NCBI GenBank assembly: GCA_903904805.1
Contig: CAIVDX010000100.1
Location: 1-7,846 of the forward strand
DNA length: 7,846 nucleotides
Source: an uncultured Rhodospirillales bacterium
GTDB taxonomy: Bacteria; Pseudomonadota; Alphaproteobacteria; Acetobacterales; Acetobacteraceae
Direction: 5' to 3'
Shown: piece after piece, positions 1-5,339 of the stretch
How positions within the stretch are numbered: the stretch's first letter is position 1
Layout: every line of letters begins with the position of its first letter
The notes under the pieces: model-generated
What the model saw: only the letters and a program-made list of their open reading frames with translations
Databases searched by the model: none
Told to the model about the DNA's origin: nothing
Made by a program: the position numbers and the translations under genes

Positions 1-395
1 CCTATTGGCGCTACCGCGATTACGCCGGCATCGGCCCCGGCGCGCATGGCCGCGTTGGCATCGGCGACCAGCTGCTCGCCACCCGTCGCCATCGCGCCCC
101 CGAGCCCTGGGCCGAACGTGTGGAGGCAAGCGGCCATGGCAGCACTGAGGAATTCGCCCTCAGCCCCGAGATCCGCGCCCGCGAGGCACTGCTGATGGGC
201 CTGCGCCTCGCCGAAGGCATCGACCTCGCCGCCTTCGCTGGCCGCACTGGCCAAACGCTGCACGAGAGCATCGATGCGGATACGCTCGCCCGGGCGATCG
301 AGGAGGATTATCTCGAGCTCACCGCCACCACATTGCGCGCGCTGCCCGAGGGCAGATTGCGCCTGGACTCACTGCTGGCGGCATTGGTCCTCTAG
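1..395 (+). CDS. hemW: Radical-SAM haem chaperone HemW, C-terminal 130 residues (5' end outside window)
   Basis: This is the end of a HemW (formerly HemN-like, 'oxygen-independent coproporphyrinogen oxidase-like') protein. The reading frame is open from base 3 to the TAG at 393-395. The first visible residues, YWRYRDYAGIGPGAHGR, match the conserved motif at the end of the HemW radical-SAM barrel. The rest fits the winged-helix-like HemW C-terminal domain: a helical stretch around ALSPEIRAREALLMGLRLA, a short EDYLEL segment, and an ending LRLDSLLAALVL like the family's usual hydrophobic tail. HemW proteins bind haem and deliver it to membrane respiratory enzymes in the cytoplasm; true coproporphyrinogen oxidase activity is not expected. 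The [4Fe-4S] CxxxCxxC motif lies upstream of the window and cannot be checked. Family assignment is strong; the haem-chaperone role comes from family knowledge. Confidence 0.93.
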   Translation, partial: YWRYRDYAGIGPGAHGRVGIGDQLLATRRHRAPEPWAERVEASGHGSTEEFALSPEIRAREALLMGLRLAEGIDLAAFAGRTGQTLHESIDADTLARAIEEDYLELTATTLRALPEGRLRLDSLLAALVL

Positions 396-439
396 CCCAA
401 CCCCGCACGGCAAGCGAAAAGGCGGGACCGAGACAGTGG

Positions 440-466
440 TTTTTGCTTCATTTTTCAACAAAGAAG
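440..466. repeat. AT-rich intergenic element, copy 1
   Basis: Copy 1 starts TTTTTGCTTC and ends AAGAAG around a TTTTTCAA core. It matches the element at 2031-2055 nearly base for base, apart from a short internal insertion and a few substitutions. The outer CTTC and GAAG arms can pair, with TTT/AAA continuing inside past one bulged A. Both copies lie between genes, which suggests a small dispersed intergenic repeat rather than chance. Only two copies are visible here, so the family claim is an inference. Confidence 0.5.
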
Positions 467-472
467 TGTTCT

Positions 473-488
473 TTCCTGAACGCAGGAA
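473..488. other. Perfect inverted repeat (hairpin) upstream of arfB
   Basis: TTCCTG at 473-478 and CAGGAA at 483-488 are exact reverse complements separated by AACG. A U-tract is missing on either side, so it is not a standard intrinsic terminator. It could be an mRNA 3'-end stabiliser for hemW, an operator, or part of the adjacent repeat element. Confidence 0.45.
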
Positions 489-547
489 CCAAACAGCTTT
501 GGTATGGTCATCATGGCCGCCCGCTGGGCGTGGCCCTGGAAGGCGAC

Positions 548-979
548 ATGGCGGGTAGGATCGAGGTTACGCGGACCATTTCGATTGACGAGGATGAGCT
601 CTCGGAGGATTTTCTGCGCGCGTCCGGTGCCGGCGGGCAGAACGTCAACAAGGTCGAGACGGCGGTGCAACTGCGCTTCGATGCGCGCGCCTCGCCCAAC
701 CTGCCCAACGATGTCGCCATCCGGCTGCAGCGCCTCGCCGGCCACCGCCTCACCAAGGACGGCGTGATCGTGATCTCCGCGCAACGACACCGCACGCGCG
801 AACGCAACCGCGAGGACGCGCTGGCCCGCCTGCTGGAGCTCATCCGCCAGGCCGCCGCGCCGCCGCCCCCGAAACGACGCGCCACCCGTCCCAGCGCCAG
901 CGCCCGCCAGAAGCGGGTCGATGAAAAAACCAAACGCGGCGACATCAAACGCGGCCGCGGCCGACCGGAGCATGAGTGA
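548..979 (+). CDS. arfB: Alternative ribosome-rescue factor B (peptidyl-tRNA hydrolase, YaeJ type)
   Basis: This 143-aa protein is a stand-alone release-factor catalytic domain. The GGQ motif (residues 29-31, within SGAGGQNVNKVETAVQLRFD) is the class-I release-factor signature that hydrolyses peptidyl-tRNA. Residues 5-100 follow E. coli ArfB closely, including DGVIVISAQRHRTRERNREDAL. From about residue 105 the chain is a lysine/arginine-rich tail (PKRRATRP, KTKRGDIKRGRGRP), which in ArfB enters the empty mRNA channel of stalled ribosomes. Length matches the family (about 140 aa). No codon-recognition domain is present, which separates it from RF1 and RF2. I chose ATG 548 because GGAAGG at 538-543 precedes it and homology begins just after it. 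The TGA overlaps the next gene's ATG by one base (TGATG), suggesting coupled translation. The protein acts in the cytoplasm as a backup to tmRNA. Confidence 0.93.
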   Translation: MAGRIEVTRTISIDEDELSEDFLRASGAGGQNVNKVETAVQLRFDARASPNLPNDVAIRLQRLAGHRLTKDGVIVISAQRHRTRERNREDALARLLELIRQAAAPPPPKRRATRPSASARQKRVDEKTKRGDIKRGRGRPEHE

Positions 980-1449
980 TGCAGAGCCAGACCACCGCCG
1001 GGGTGATCGCCCCACCACCTGCCATCGCCGGTGCGGCCTTCGTCGCCGCCTGGATCATGGAATGGTTTTTCATCAGGCTGCATCTGCACCTTCCCGCGGG
1101 CCTGCGGGTCATCGCCGCCTGCGTGCTGGTGGTGATCGGCTGCCTGTCAGCCGCCGACGCGATGTGGCGCTTCCACAAGGCGGACACCCCGGTCGAACCC
1201 TGGCATCCCACCACCGCGCTGGTCACCGATGGCATCTATCGCCGCACCCGCAACCCGATCTATCTGGGCATGGTGCTGGTCCTCGCCGCCAGCGCGCTCG
1301 CCTTCGATTCGCTGTGGAGCCTGCTCGCCGTGCCGGCGCTGGTGATCGTGTTCAACCGCTATGTGATCGCCCGCGAAGAAACCTACCTCGCCAAACTCTT
1401 CGGCCGCCCCTATCAACTCTACTGCCAGCAGGTGCGGCGTTGGCTCTGA
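979..1449 (+). CDS. Integral-membrane methyltransferase of the ICMT/PEMT (isoprenylcysteine carboxyl methyltransferase-like) family
   Basis: This is a 156-aa membrane protein. Hydrophobic segments lie near residues 15-32, 43-60, 95-109 and 112-128. The C-terminal half carries the family's SAM-binding signature: DGIYRRTRNPIYLG (84-97), paired glutamates EE (133-134), then LFGRPYQLYCQQVRRWL to the end. This matches the PEMT/ICMT group, in which the Arg-Asn-Pro-x-Tyr-x-Gly loop and the C-terminal EE helix build the cofactor pocket. Bacterial members mostly have unknown substrates (isoprenoid thiols, lipids and small hydrophobic acceptors have been proposed), so no substrate is named. The ATG overlaps the arfB stop by one base, and GGAG at 967-970 (8-nt spacing) supports it. 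The last ten bases overlap the proposed start of the peroxiredoxin gene. Family certain, function unknown. Confidence 0.85.
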   Translation: MQSQTTAGVIAPPPAIAGAAFVAAWIMEWFFIRLHLHLPAGLRVIAACVLVVIGCLSAADAMWRFHKADTPVEPWHPTTALVTDGIYRRTRNPIYLGMVLVLAASALAFDSLWSLLAVPALVIVFNRYVIAREETYLAKLFGRPYQLYCQQVRRWL

Positions 1450-2006
1450 GCAACGACTACTCCGCGCTTCCCGCCGACCTCCCGGCGCCGGTCGATGATG
1501 GCGCGGCAGATCATCTGGTCGGCATGGCAATGCCGGCGATCACACTGCGCGCCACCGACGGCACCGATGTCGATCTTTCCACTCTTCCAGGCCCACGCTG
1601 CGTGATCTACGCCTACCCGCGCACCGGCGTGCCCGGCGTGGCATTGCCGGATGGCTGGGATTCGATCCCCGGCGCGCGCGGCTGCACGCCGCAGGCCTGC
1701 GCCTTTCGGGATCATCATGCGGACCTGCGCGCGCTCGGCGCGCACGTGTTCGGCCTCAGCACGCAGGGCACCGCCTATCAGCAGGAGATGGCCGAGCGCC
1801 TGCACCTGCCGTTCCCGGTGCTGTCCGATTCTGATTTTCGCCTGACCAGCGCTCTGTCTCTGCCGACCTTCGAGGTCGAGGGAATGATCCTGCTCCGGCG
1901 CCTCACGCTGATCATCCACGCCGGCAGGATCGAGCATGTCTTCTACCCCGTCTTCCCGCCCGACACGCACGCCGCGTCGGTTCTGGGTCACCTCCGCCCG
2001 GGCTGA
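1440..2006 (+). CDS. Peroxiredoxin, AhpC/TSA (Bcp-like) family, TTG start
   Basis: This thiol peroxidase reduces hydrogen and organic peroxides in the cytoplasm. The thioredoxin-fold core begins with MAMPAITLRATDGTDVDL, as in Bcp/PrxQ proteins. GCTPQACAFRD supplies the peroxidatic Cys82 and, five residues on, Cys87 in the resolving position seen in E. coli Bcp. Between the beta strand (VIYAYPRTG) and the active site lies an extra loop, VPGVALPDGWDSIPGARG, typical of an alphaproteobacterial subgroup I recall but cannot check. The ending FPVLSDSD...LPTFEVEGMILLRRLTLIIHAGRIEHVFYPVFPP fits the family. No ATG exists before codon 29 (1524), but the conserved N-terminus LPADLPAPVDDGAADHL lies upstream of it. 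I therefore choose TTG 1440, which has AGG at 1430-1432 seven bases before it and overlaps the methyltransferase gene by 10 nt. Length 188 aa. The start is less certain than the identity. Confidence 0.88.
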   Translation: MALSNDYSALPADLPAPVDDGAADHLVGMAMPAITLRATDGTDVDLSTLPGPRCVIYAYPRTGVPGVALPDGWDSIPGARGCTPQACAFRDHHADLRALGAHVFGLSTQGTAYQQEMAERLHLPFPVLSDSDFRLTSALSLPTFEVEGMILLRRLTLIIHAGRIEHVFYPVFPPDTHAASVLGHLRPG

Positions 2007-2067
2007 CCCGGCGCCAAACCTCCAGACGTTTTTTTGCTTCTTGTTTTCAAAGAAGACGCCCTTGTCT
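2007..2067. other. Convergent intergenic region with two overlapping hairpins
   Basis: Two operons end tail to tail here, 61 nt apart. CTTCTT (2037-2042) can pair with AAGAAG (2050-2055), and GAAGAC (2052-2057) with GTCTTC (2064-2069). The two stems share 2052-2055, so they are mutually exclusive. The second reaches into the lipocalin stop codon. A run of seven Ts lies at 2029-2035, before rather than after the stems in plus orientation. This may be a bidirectional 3'-end structure, but it lacks classic terminator layout on either strand. Confidence 0.5.
2031..2055. repeat. AT-rich intergenic element, copy 2
   Basis: This stretch begins with the same ten bases as copy 1 at 440 (TTTTTGCTTC), continues with TTTTCAA and ends in AGAAG. 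It forms a six-base-pair stem (CTTCTT/AAGAAG) with a seven-base loop. Like copy 1 it is followed directly by a second inverted repeat, so both sites share a two-hairpin layout, though the second hairpins differ in sequence. Confidence 0.5.
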
Positions 2068-2541
2068 TCAATACAGCTTCTTCCAGATCACCAGAATCTT
2101 CACCATCCTGCCCAGAAGGTTGGGATGCGGCTGAGGCGGGCTCGACAGAATCAGCAAATCCCCCTCGCGGTGAAAGATGCGGATCTGATCCGTGCCAACC
2201 CACGCCTGGTTCCACGCCGCGGCCACGCGGGTCACGACATGATCGCCCTCGATGCGCCATTTGCCGGTATAGCTGATCATGCTGCGCAGGGCCGCGGCAC
2301 GTTCGGCATCGTTGCTCGGCACCGGCCGCCCTTCCGCCGTCACCAGCGCGAGCCACTCGCCCTGCGGCGTGGCGATCTGCAGGCCGGTCGGATGCTCACC
2401 CAGAGGATGGGTGCGCTCGCCGGTCGCCGGGTCCTCGTAGACAACGGAGTCGAGTTGCCAGGTCCCGATCACCAGGTCGCGGTCATCGGCGCGCGCGGGC
2501 GCGGCGATCAGCAGAAGGCAAAGAGCCAGCCGCGCTCTCAC
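2068..2541 (-). CDS. Secreted lipocalin-like domain protein
   Basis: This 157-aa protein has a Sec signal peptide: a basic start (MRAR), a hydrophobic core (LALCLLLIAAP) and an ARA site that predicts cleavage after residue 18. The mature part follows the bacterial lipocalin-like (Lipocalin_5) pattern: IGTWQLDSVVYEDPATGER, PLGEHPTGLQIATPQGEWLALVTAEGR, DAERAAALRSMISYTGKWRIEGDHVVTRV, then AAWNQAWVGTDQIRIF. These are up-and-down beta strands of a small barrel; ligands for this family are not known. The cysteine at residue 8 is not in a lipobox, so a soluble periplasmic protein is more likely than a lipoprotein. The start is GTG at 2541, overlapping the qor TGA as GTGA, with no Shine-Dalgarno sequence of its own, so translation probably depends on qor. 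It is the last gene of the minus-strand run. Confidence 0.85.
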   Translation of the reverse strand: MRARLALCLLLIAAPARADDRDLVIGTWQLDSVVYEDPATGERTHPLGEHPTGLQIATPQGEWLALVTAEGRPVPSNDAERAAALRSMISYTGKWRIEGDHVVTRVAAAWNQAWVGTDQIRIFHREGDLLILSSPPQPHPNLLGRMVKILVIWKKLY

Positions 2542-3512
2542 GGAATCAAAACCGTGCTGCCCGTCGTCGCCCGGCTCTCCATCGCGCGATGCGCCGAGGC
2601 CGCGTCCGACAGTTTGAATTCCTGATTAACGGCGATCTTCACCGCCCCGGAGCCCACCACGTCGAACAGCATGCCCGCGTAATATTCCAGATCGCCACGC
2701 TTGGTGGTGTAGTGCGCCAACGACGGCCGCGTCAGGAACAGGCTGCCGCGCATGCCCAGAATGCCCGGATCCACCGGCGGCACCGGACCGGAGGCGCTGC
2801 CATAGGTCACCATCAGGCCCAGCGGCGCGAGGCAGTCCAGGCTGGCGGTGAACGTATCCTTGCCGACGGAATCATAAACAACCGGAACCATCGCGCCGGA
2901 GGTGAGCTTCTTCACCTGGGCGCCGAGATTGGCGTAGCCCACCAGGGCGGCCGCCGCGCCATTGGCCCGCGCCAGCTCCGCCTTCGCCTCTGACGACACC
3001 ACCGCGATCGCGTTCACGCCGAGATGGCGCGCCCATTGGCACATGATGAGCCCGACCCCGCCGGCGGCGGCATGCACCACGATCCAGTCGCCCGATTTCA
3101 CCGCATAGGTCCGATGCAGCAGATAGGCCGCCGTCATGCCCTGCATCATCATCGTCGCCGCGGTGCGGTCATCGATCCCCGCGGGAATGCGCACCAGCCG
3201 ATCGGCATGGATCACCCGATCGGTCGCGTAGGCGCCTAGCGGTCCGCCGGTGTAGGCCACACGATCGCCCACCTTCACAAGATCCACGCCCGCGCCAACG
3301 GCTTTCACGATCCCCGCGCCCTCCAGCCCGAGCGTGACCGGCAGCGACGGCACCTTGTAGAGACCGTTGCGATAATAGATATCAATGAAATTCAAACCGA
3401 TCGCGGTATGATGCACCAGCGCCTCGCCAGGCCCCGGCTCGGGCAGCGGCACATGCTCATAGACCAGCACCTCGGCGCCACCATGGGCATGAATGCGGAC
3501 GGCCTCGCTCAT
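2538..3512 (-). CDS. qor: NADPH:quinone oxidoreductase (zinc-independent MDR superfamily)
   Basis: This 324-aa cytoplasmic enzyme uses NADPH to reduce quinones. The N-terminal GroES-like domain (about 1-120) includes GLNFIDIYYRNGLY (39-52) and LGLEGAGIVKAVG, both hallmark QOR segments. The Rossmann domain has the nucleotide loop AAAGGVG at 148-154. The zinc-ligand GHE motif of alcohol dehydrogenases is replaced by GLEGAG, so no catalytic zinc is expected. YGSASGPVPPVDPGIL and FLTRPSLAHYTTKR match the QOR C-terminal part, and length agrees with E. coli QorA (327 aa). The ATG at 3512 is supported by GGGAG at 3523-3519, six bases away. It follows ogt by 28 nt and overlaps the lipocalin gene by 4 nt. 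Substrate choice (simple quinones or other enones) cannot be read from sequence. Confidence 0.95.
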   Translation of the reverse strand: MSEAVRIHAHGGAEVLVYEHVPLPEPGPGEALVHHTAIGLNFIDIYYRNGLYKVPSLPVTLGLEGAGIVKAVGAGVDLVKVGDRVAYTGGPLGAYATDRVIHADRLVRIPAGIDDRTAATMMMQGMTAAYLLHRTYAVKSGDWIVVHAAAGGVGLIMCQWARHLGVNAIAVVSSEAKAELARANGAAAALVGYANLGAQVKKLTSGAMVPVVYDSVGKDTFTASLDCLAPLGLMVTYGSASGPVPPVDPGILGMRGSLFLTRPSLAHYTTKRGDLEYYAGMLFDVVGSGAVKIAVNQEFKLSDAASAHRAMESRATTGSTVLIP

Positions 3513-3540
3513 GATCGTCTCCCGCTGTGACGCGCCGCCA

Positions 3541-3987
3541 TCAGGCCCGCACCTGTTCCAGACTTAGCAGAAATTCCTTGCTCTCCACCCCGTCGGCGAA
3601 GCTGTAGCCGCCCAGGCCCCCAGCGGCGAGAACACGATGGCAGGGGATCAGGATCGGGATCGGGTTGCGCCCCAGCGCCTGGCCCACCGACCGCGGCGCC
3701 CCGCCGGCACGCCGCGCGATGTCGGCATAGACCGCGGTGGCACCATGCGGAATGCCCCGCAACGCGGTCCAGACACGCTGCTGATAGGCCGTGCCGACCG
3801 GCGCGAGCGGCAGATCGGTGGGCAGCGCCGCACCGTCGAAATAGACATCCAGCGCCGCGGCCACCCGATCCAGCAGCGCGCTGCCATCGCCGCCCTCCAC
3901 CCAGCCGGTCTCCAGCGCGACGATCGCGCCGTCCTCCTCGAACATTGTGAGGTCGCCGAGCGGGGTGTGCAGCGATCGATGCGGCAT
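3541..3987 (-). CDS. ogt: Methylated-DNA--protein-cysteine S-methyltransferase (O6-alkylguanine repair)
   Basis: This 148-aa suicide repair protein transfers alkyl groups from O6-alkylguanine in DNA onto its own cysteine. The active site IPCHRV is at 114-119 with acceptor Cys116. Upstream are YQQRVWTALRGIPHGATAVYADIAR (68-92, containing the helix-turn-helix entry) and APRSVGQALGRNPIPIL, which contains Arg99, equivalent to the base-flipping 'arginine finger'. The C-terminal LGGYSFADGVESKEFLLSLE completes the domain. An N-terminal ribonuclease-like fold (MPHRSLHTPLGDLTMFEEDG...) is present but short. There is no AraC or Ada domain, so it is not the Ada regulator. I use ATG 3987; a TTG at 4020 is in frame but adds only RDHHEAEPPT, unlike family N-termini. 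No strong Shine-Dalgarno sequence precedes ATG 3987. It sits 57 nt after the small membrane gene and 28 nt before qor. Confidence 0.93.
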   Translation of the reverse strand: MPHRSLHTPLGDLTMFEEDGAIVALETGWVEGGDGSALLDRVAAALDVYFDGAALPTDLPLAPVGTAYQQRVWTALRGIPHGATAVYADIARRAGGAPRSVGQALGRNPIPILIPCHRVLAAGGLGGYSFADGVESKEFLLSLEQVRA

Positions 3988-4026
3988 CGTAGGGGGCTCA
4001 GCCTCGTGGTGATCGCGCAATGGCAG

Positions 4027-4040
4027 CCCCGGACCGGGGG
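4027..4040. other. Short GC hairpin between small membrane gene and ogt
   Basis: CCCCG (4027-4031) pairs with CGGGG (4035-4039) around GAC. In minus-strand transcripts it lies a few bases after the stop of the 65-aa protein and before ogt. There is no U-tract, so complete termination is unlikely. It might mark a processing point or partial attenuation between the membrane genes and ogt/qor. Confidence 0.3.
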
Positions 4041-4044
4041 TCTG

Positions 4045-4242
4045 TCAAGTCGCCGCGCCCCGCAGGCAATGGCGCGGCGCCCAAGCCGGCGCCCCGCTGC
4101 CGCCCGGCCAGCATTGGGTGGAATGCTCGATGAAGAAGTGGCGCCAATCCAGGCTGGTGCGCGGCGCCAGCAGCACAACCGCCAGCAACGCCGCCTGGCC
4201 GGCCAGCAGCAGCAGCGCGGCGAGCAGTTTCAGTGTGCTCAA
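4045..4242 (-). CDS. Unrecognised small single-pass membrane protein, 65 aa, TTG start
   Basis: I do not recognise this protein. It has a basic residue near the start (STLK), one long hydrophobic helix at about residues 6-26 (leucine/alanine-rich, LLAALLLLAGQAALLAVVLL), and a 39-residue tail with aromatics and two cysteines: SLDWRHFFIEHSTQCWPGG and a later WAPRHCLRG. The tail after an N-terminal helix suggests a signal anchor with a periplasmic tail, or a cleaved signal peptide. Cys44 and Cys59 could form a disulfide or bind a metal. Evidence that it is a gene: about 86% of codons end in G or C, as in its neighbours; the TTG overlaps the upstream TGA as TTGA; and a G-rich stretch precedes it. 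It may assist the glycosyltransferase it is coupled to. A frameshifted C-terminal extension of that enzyme is the main alternative. Confidence 0.6.
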   Translation of the reverse strand: MSTLKLLAALLLLAGQAALLAVVLLAPRTSLDWRHFFIEHSTQCWPGGSGAPAWAPRHCLRGAAT

Positions 4243-5339
4243 AACAGCCCCCCGCCGCCACCAATCCACACATGCAGCAGCCAGGCCTGCGCGGCGGTGC
4301 AGGTCACCAGGATCAGCGCGGTGAGCCAACCCGGCAGCCACACCAGCCAGCCACCCAGCGCCTGCAGGAAGACCGGATTGGTGCCGACAAAGCGCGGAAT
4401 CGCGTCCAGCCCCGTGGCGGCCGGCAGCAGCACCGAGCCCACCAGAAACACCCCATCCGCCACCCGCCGTCGATAGAGCAGCGCCAGACCGAGCCCAATT
4501 CCTCCCGCCGCCCACAGCGCATGCCACATCAGGCTCGGCCCGCCGAACAGCGCGAACAGATCAAGGCTCGCCAGCCCGTTCCAGATGCGCGCCAGCGGGT
4601 TCGCCCAGCTGCGTTGCCACAGCACCTGCACATGCGCGAAGGCGAAACCATCCCCGGTCGCCAGATATTGCGCCAGCACATAGGCCGACAGCCCCAGCGG
4701 CGCGACCGCGATCGGCAGCAGCGCGTCGCCAATCGCCCGCGCGCTCCATGTCTTCAGCCGCCACAGCGCGCGCAGCCGATCGGTGGCGATGATCGGCGCG
4801 AGCAGAATGCCGGCCGGACGCGTCGCCCCGGCGGCGGCCGCGCACAATGCGGCGCGCATCGGCCGTCGCGCCCGCAACGCGCCCAGACTGGCGGCCGACA
4901 GCGCGCCATACAGCGCCTCGGCATAGACCAGCGAGAAGAACACCCCCATCGGAAACGCCAGCACGAACAACGCCGCCCGCGCCCCGCCGCGGCCATGCCG
5001 CCGCGCCACCGCCCGGCCGATCAGCAGCGCCATCGCGCCGGCCGCGGCCAGGCTGATCACCAGCCCCGCCTTCTGCGCGCCCATCCCGCTCAGCCAGACC
5101 AGCGCGCGCATGCACATCGGATACAGCGGAAAGAACGCCCAGTGCGGCGCGCTGCCCAGATTGTCCCAGTCAGCGTCAGCAAGATAGCCCGACAGCGCGA
5201 TCCGCTCATACCATCCGCAATCGTAATGGCAGAGCGCATCCACCACATCCACCCGATGCGGCACCACCAGCACGATCAGCATCGCCCGCAGCAGCACCCC
5301 ACCGAGCACCACCAGCAGCAAACGCGCGTTGCGACTCAT
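4239..5339 (-). CDS. GT-C-fold membrane glycosyltransferase, PIG-V/mannosyltransferase-like
   Basis: This is a 366-aa polytopic protein with roughly eight to ten hydrophobic segments. Conserved pieces resemble bacterial PIG-V-like GT-C enzymes, which take sugars from polyprenyl-phosphate donors on the periplasmic face: HYDCGWYERIALSGY (38-52, with an acidic residue in the first loop as expected for the catalytic base), HWAFFPLYP (66-74), FSLVYAEALYG (135-145) and GATRPAGI (171-178). RFVGTNPVFLQ (316-326) lies before the last helix. The donor and acceptor are unknown; envelope glycan or lipid decoration is inferred from the fold. The start is ATG 5339, overlapping the DUF255 gene stop as ATGA, with GAGG at 5347-5344 as Shine-Dalgarno. 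An open extension back to 5420 is antisense-like filler. The 3' end has a run of six Gs just before TTTTGA. Confidence 0.8.
   Translation of the reverse strand: MSRNARLLLVVLGGVLLRAMLIVLVVPHRVDVVDALCHYDCGWYERIALSGYLADADWDNLGSAPHWAFFPLYPMCMRALVWLSGMGAQKAGLVISLAAAGAMALLIGRAVARRHGRGGARAALFVLAFPMGVFFSLVYAEALYGALSAASLGALRARRPMRAALCAAAAGATRPAGILLAPIIATDRLRALWRLKTWSARAIGDALLPIAVAPLGLSAYVLAQYLATGDGFAFAHVQVLWQRSWANPLARIWNGLASLDLFALFGGPSLMWHALWAAGGIGLGLALLYRRRVADGVFLVGSVLLPAATGLDAIPRFVGTNPVFLQALGGWLVWLPGWLTALILVTCTAAQAWLLHVWIGGGGGLF

Larger units (their letters stand above)
396..547. other. Intergenic region hemW-arfB with structured AT-rich segment
   Basis: This 152-nt gap is far more AT-rich than the flanking genes between about 437 and 500. 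It holds a weak GC stem (CCCGC at 402-406 with GCGGG at 422-426), an element resembling the one at 2031-2055, and a perfect hairpin at 473-488. I see no convincing promoter: TATGGT at 503-508 resembles a -10 box but has no matching -35. The arfB frame is open back to a TTG at 443, but that extension crosses the repeat and has no ArfB character, so I treat it as untranslated. Confidence 0.6.

Noticed and set aside
402..444. hemW terminator
   Set aside because: The CCCGC/GCGGG stem has a 15-base loop and the T run comes 13 bases later; too weak to call.
443..547. N-terminal extension of ArfB from TTG 443
   Set aside because: It passes through the AT-rich repeat and hairpin, and ArfB homology starts at ATG 548, which has its own Shine-Dalgarno sequence.
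921..1439. Long upstream extension of the peroxiredoxin frame
   Set aside because: The frame is open through the methyltransferase gene but the translated text is Arg/Pro/His-rich and unlike any peroxiredoxin; the methyltransferase frame is clearly the coding one there.
2052..2069. Intrinsic terminator for either convergent operon
   Set aside because: The GAAGAC/GTCTTC stem is short and not GC-rich, and neither strand has a proper U-tract directly after it; recorded only as a hairpin.
3988..4020. TTG 4020 as ogt start
   Set aside because: Adds a polar 11-residue stretch without family similarity; ATG 3987 begins exactly at the usual Ogt N-terminus.
4045..4527. 160-codon version of the small membrane gene
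   Set aside because: The upstream part runs inside the glycosyltransferase gene in another frame and is Gly/Arg/Trp filler; only the part after the glycosyltransferase stop has a sensible protein pattern.
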